DNA from: Candidatus Margulisiibacteriota bacterium
GTDB lineage: Bacteria; Margulisbacteria; WOR-1; XYC2-FULL-46-14; JAHJBW01
DNA length: 7,904 bases
Assembly: GCA_018813405.1 (NCBI GenBank)
Contig: JAHJBW010000114.1
Coordinates: forward strand, 1-7,904
Reading direction: 5' to 3'
Position numbers and translations under genes: made by a program. The notes under the pieces were generated by a model. It was not told the DNA's origin and ran no database searches. It was given only the letters and a program-made list of their open reading frames with translations. Below, piece after piece: positions 6,593-7,904 of the stretch. Within the stretch, counting starts at the first letter, position 1, and each line of letters opens with the position of its first letter.

Positions 6593-7904
6593 ATGGACCT
6601 ATACATCTTAAAGTACCCGCTCAGAAGGATCCTGGAACCACTGGCAAATAGAATGATCAAGTTCGATCCTGACCACCTTGGCTATCTGGCAACGTTTATT
6701 TCTCTCATGACCGGCACACTATTTATATTCTCGAGCAAGCATCCATACCTGTTATTAGTTATAATCATTCTAATATTGTTAAGAATGGTCCTTAATACCC
6801 TGGATGGCGTTATAGCAATAGCACAAGATAAAAAGGATATTCGAGGAGAGATCGTCAACGCGCTACCGGACCGATATTCGGATGTTTTCCTTTTCATCGG
6901 AATTTTCCTCTCCGGACTTTGTGACCAGTCCATAGCCATCCTGGGTTTAGCCACGATCTTTCTGGTCAGCTATACAGGGATGCTGGGCAAGGCAATTGGA
7001 GTCGAATGGCAGCATCATGGCCCACTTGGAAAAGTAGAAAGATTGATCATGGTCATGATCAGCTGTTTTCTGCAATTCGTTATTGCGCTCTTTAACATAT
7101 TTCCATCAGTACAAATATTTACGATCACATTGGCTTTGTTTGTCGTCCTGGGACAATTAACAGTATTCCAGCGCCTGCAAGGAATGCTTAAGGAGATCAA
7201 GCTAAAAGAAGGAGGAAAAAGCATGAAAAACGTTGCCGTTGTATATGATTCAATGTCAGGGAACACAGAAAAGATCGCCAGGGAAATAGCCCGAGGAATA
7301 GGATGTCCGTGCTATTATAAAACCACATCTCTGCCCCACCCTTTAAATAGCTATGACCTGGTAATATTTGGTACGCCAAATCTCAGGGCAAAGGCTTGCG
7401 ATACGATCACTGGCATGTTCAAAGAAGGCATTTATCCCCGTTCTTTCGCCATTTTTACTACTTTTGGCTTGCCTGTGTGGGGACCTGTTTCTTCGATCTC
7501 ATTGATCAGGGGGCTGAAGAAATTGTGGAAAAACTCAAAGATTAGATATCTGGGAGATTTTATGTGCCCCGGCTATCATAAAAAGTTCAAGACCTATGTT
7601 GGCAGGCCTTCTGCTAAAGACAAGGAAAATGCTTTTTTGTTTGGGAAGAGAATGAGAGAAAGACTGGAAGATCCTGGCGTGATCAGCAGATTTAGGGACA
7701 TTTGCACCGCTTTCGTCATTAAAACACTTGGAAGATTAAGTAAAGGCATAAATATGTCTTTCAAATACGGCTTTACGTCAGGCATTATGCTTGACTATGT
7801 TTACCAGAACAAACCCGAAGGCAAGCTCGTGATAGGGAAATGGATAGACAAACAATATTTGCAAAACCCTGGATGGCAGGGCATTAGAAGAAGAAAAGAA
7901 AATC
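6593..7904 (+). CDS. CDP-alcohol phosphatidyltransferase / flavodoxin fusion, continuing into a YnbC-like methyltransferase (C-terminus beyond right edge)
   Basis: ATG at 6593 follows GGAGGT at 6580-6585 by seven bases. The frame is open for 437 codons to the window edge. Residues 1-204 are a membrane CDP-alcohol phosphatidyltransferase with several hydrophobic segments. Its core reads RMVLNTLDG (64-72), then RGEIVNALPDRYSD (84-97). Asp71, Asp93 and Asp97 are present, but the first and third motif Asp are Asn68 and Asn89, and the usual AR is AI. From memory, the E. coli YnbA-like subfamily shares the Asn changes. Residues 211-358 are flavodoxin-like, with FMN phosphate loop SMSGNT (220-225), then DLVIFGTP and FTTFGLP. 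Residues 380-437 (GFTSGIMLDYVY, GKWIDKQYL, GWQGIRRRKEN) resemble the start of the YnbC methyltransferase region (PF12147 type). Expected role: transfer of a phosphatidyl group from CDP-diacylglycerol to an unknown alcohol in the membrane, coupled to redox and methylation steps. Activity, substrate and the fused state are inferred. A strong internal start at 7223 means two proteins are possible. Confidence 0.8.
   Translation, partial: MDLYILKYPLRRILEPLANRMIKFDPDHLGYLATFISLMTGTLFIFSSKHPYLLLVIIILILLRMVLNTLDGVIAIAQDKKDIRGEIVNALPDRYSDVFLFIGIFLSGLCDQSIAILGLATIFLVSYTGMLGKAIGVEWQHHGPLGKVERLIMVMISCFLQFVIALFNIFPSVQIFTITLALFVVLGQLTVFQRLQGMLKEIKLKEGGKSMKNVAVVYDSMSGNTEKIAREIARGIGCPCYYKTTSLPHPLNSYDLVIFGTPNLRAKACDTITGMFKEGIYPRSFAIFTTFGLPVWGPVSSISLIRGLKKLWKNSKIRYLGDFMCPGYHKKFKTYVGRPSAKDKENAFLFGKRMRERLEDPGVISRFRDICTAFVIKTLGRLSKGINMSFKYGFTSGIMLDYVYQNKPEGKLVIGKWIDKQYLQNPGWQGIRRRKEN
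7209..7225 (+). promoter_or_regulatory. Strong internal ribosome binding site and ATG at the transferase/flavodoxin junction
   Basis: AAGGAGG at 7209-7215 is followed after seven bases by ATG at 7223-7225, in frame with the upstream transferase. The protein from this ATG (MKNVAVVYDSMSGNTEKIA) begins exactly as a stand-alone flavodoxin would. TAA at 7203-7205 lies in the +1 frame just upstream, where a separate transferase gene would be expected to end. It could permit a second, shorter product, or be the remnant of two genes that became fused. Confidence 0.6.

Noticed and set aside
6290..6660. Short minus-strand frames across the intergenic region (6290-6481, 6403-6660).
   Set aside because: They run through the palindromes and over the starts of well-supported genes, and lack ribosome sites and recognisable protein features.
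6682..7785. Minus-strand frames at 6682-6954, 7015-7266, 7197-7379 and 7594-7785.
   Set aside because: Each is antisense to the transferase-flavodoxin-methyltransferase frame, which has clear motifs throughout.
1..7904. CRISPR array, tRNA, rRNA or tandem-repeat array.
   Set aside because: No regularly spaced direct repeats and no cloverleaf or rRNA-like conserved stretch were seen on either strand.

Overview
The window looks like part of a genome from a diderm, uncultured-lineage bacterium of the kind in which PorV/PorQ-like outer-membrane proteins and FlgD-like/T9SS type A C-terminal domains are common (Candidatus Omnitrophota, Elusimicrobiota, Desantisbacteria or WOR-type lineages). This is inferred from protein architecture only; no rRNA or other marker gene is present to settle it.

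Layout. Positions 1-6357 hold five genes, all on the minus strand and packed like an operon. They are separated by 22 to 93 bases or overlap by 14 to 26 bases. In the direction of transcription they are: (i) a small exported protein with beta-barrel-like composition (6357-5848); (ii) a small exported protein of unknown family (5754-5257); (iii) a 1206-residue subtilisin-like (S8) protease with propeptide, several beta-sandwich domains and a FlgD-like/T9SS type A-like C-terminal domain (5270-1650); (iv) a PorV/PorQ-like protein (1675-779); (v) a second PorV/PorQ-like protein (756 to beyond the left edge). All five appear to carry N-terminal signal peptides. The simplest reading is a secretion cassette: a large protease that crosses the outer membrane through a type IX-like route and stays at or leaves the surface, with two PorV-like barrel partners next to it.

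Positions 6358-6592 are a 235-base divergent intergenic region. It holds a perfect 32-bp palindrome, a second imperfect 47-bp inverted repeat five bases further on, and an outer pair of 10-bp inverted repeats that brackets both. This is either a small REP/MITE-like element or a structured divergent control region.

Positions 6593-7904 (plus strand) hold one uninterrupted reading frame that runs off the right edge. It encodes a membrane CDP-alcohol phosphatidyltransferase, then in the same frame a flavodoxin-like domain, then the start of what resembles the methyltransferase half of E. coli YnbC. The transferase core carries the Asp-to-Asn changes that I recall from the YnbA-like subfamily. This looks like a fused and re-wired version of the ynbABCD-type lipid-modification locus, with a flavodoxin in the place of the YnbC hydrolase. 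A strong internal ribosome binding site and ATG lie exactly at the domain junction, so it could instead make two proteins, or reflect an assembly frameshift. This gene is the most unusual thing in the window.

No tRNA, rRNA, CRISPR array, transposase or intrinsic terminator was recognised, and no stretch longer than 300 bases lacks a gene.
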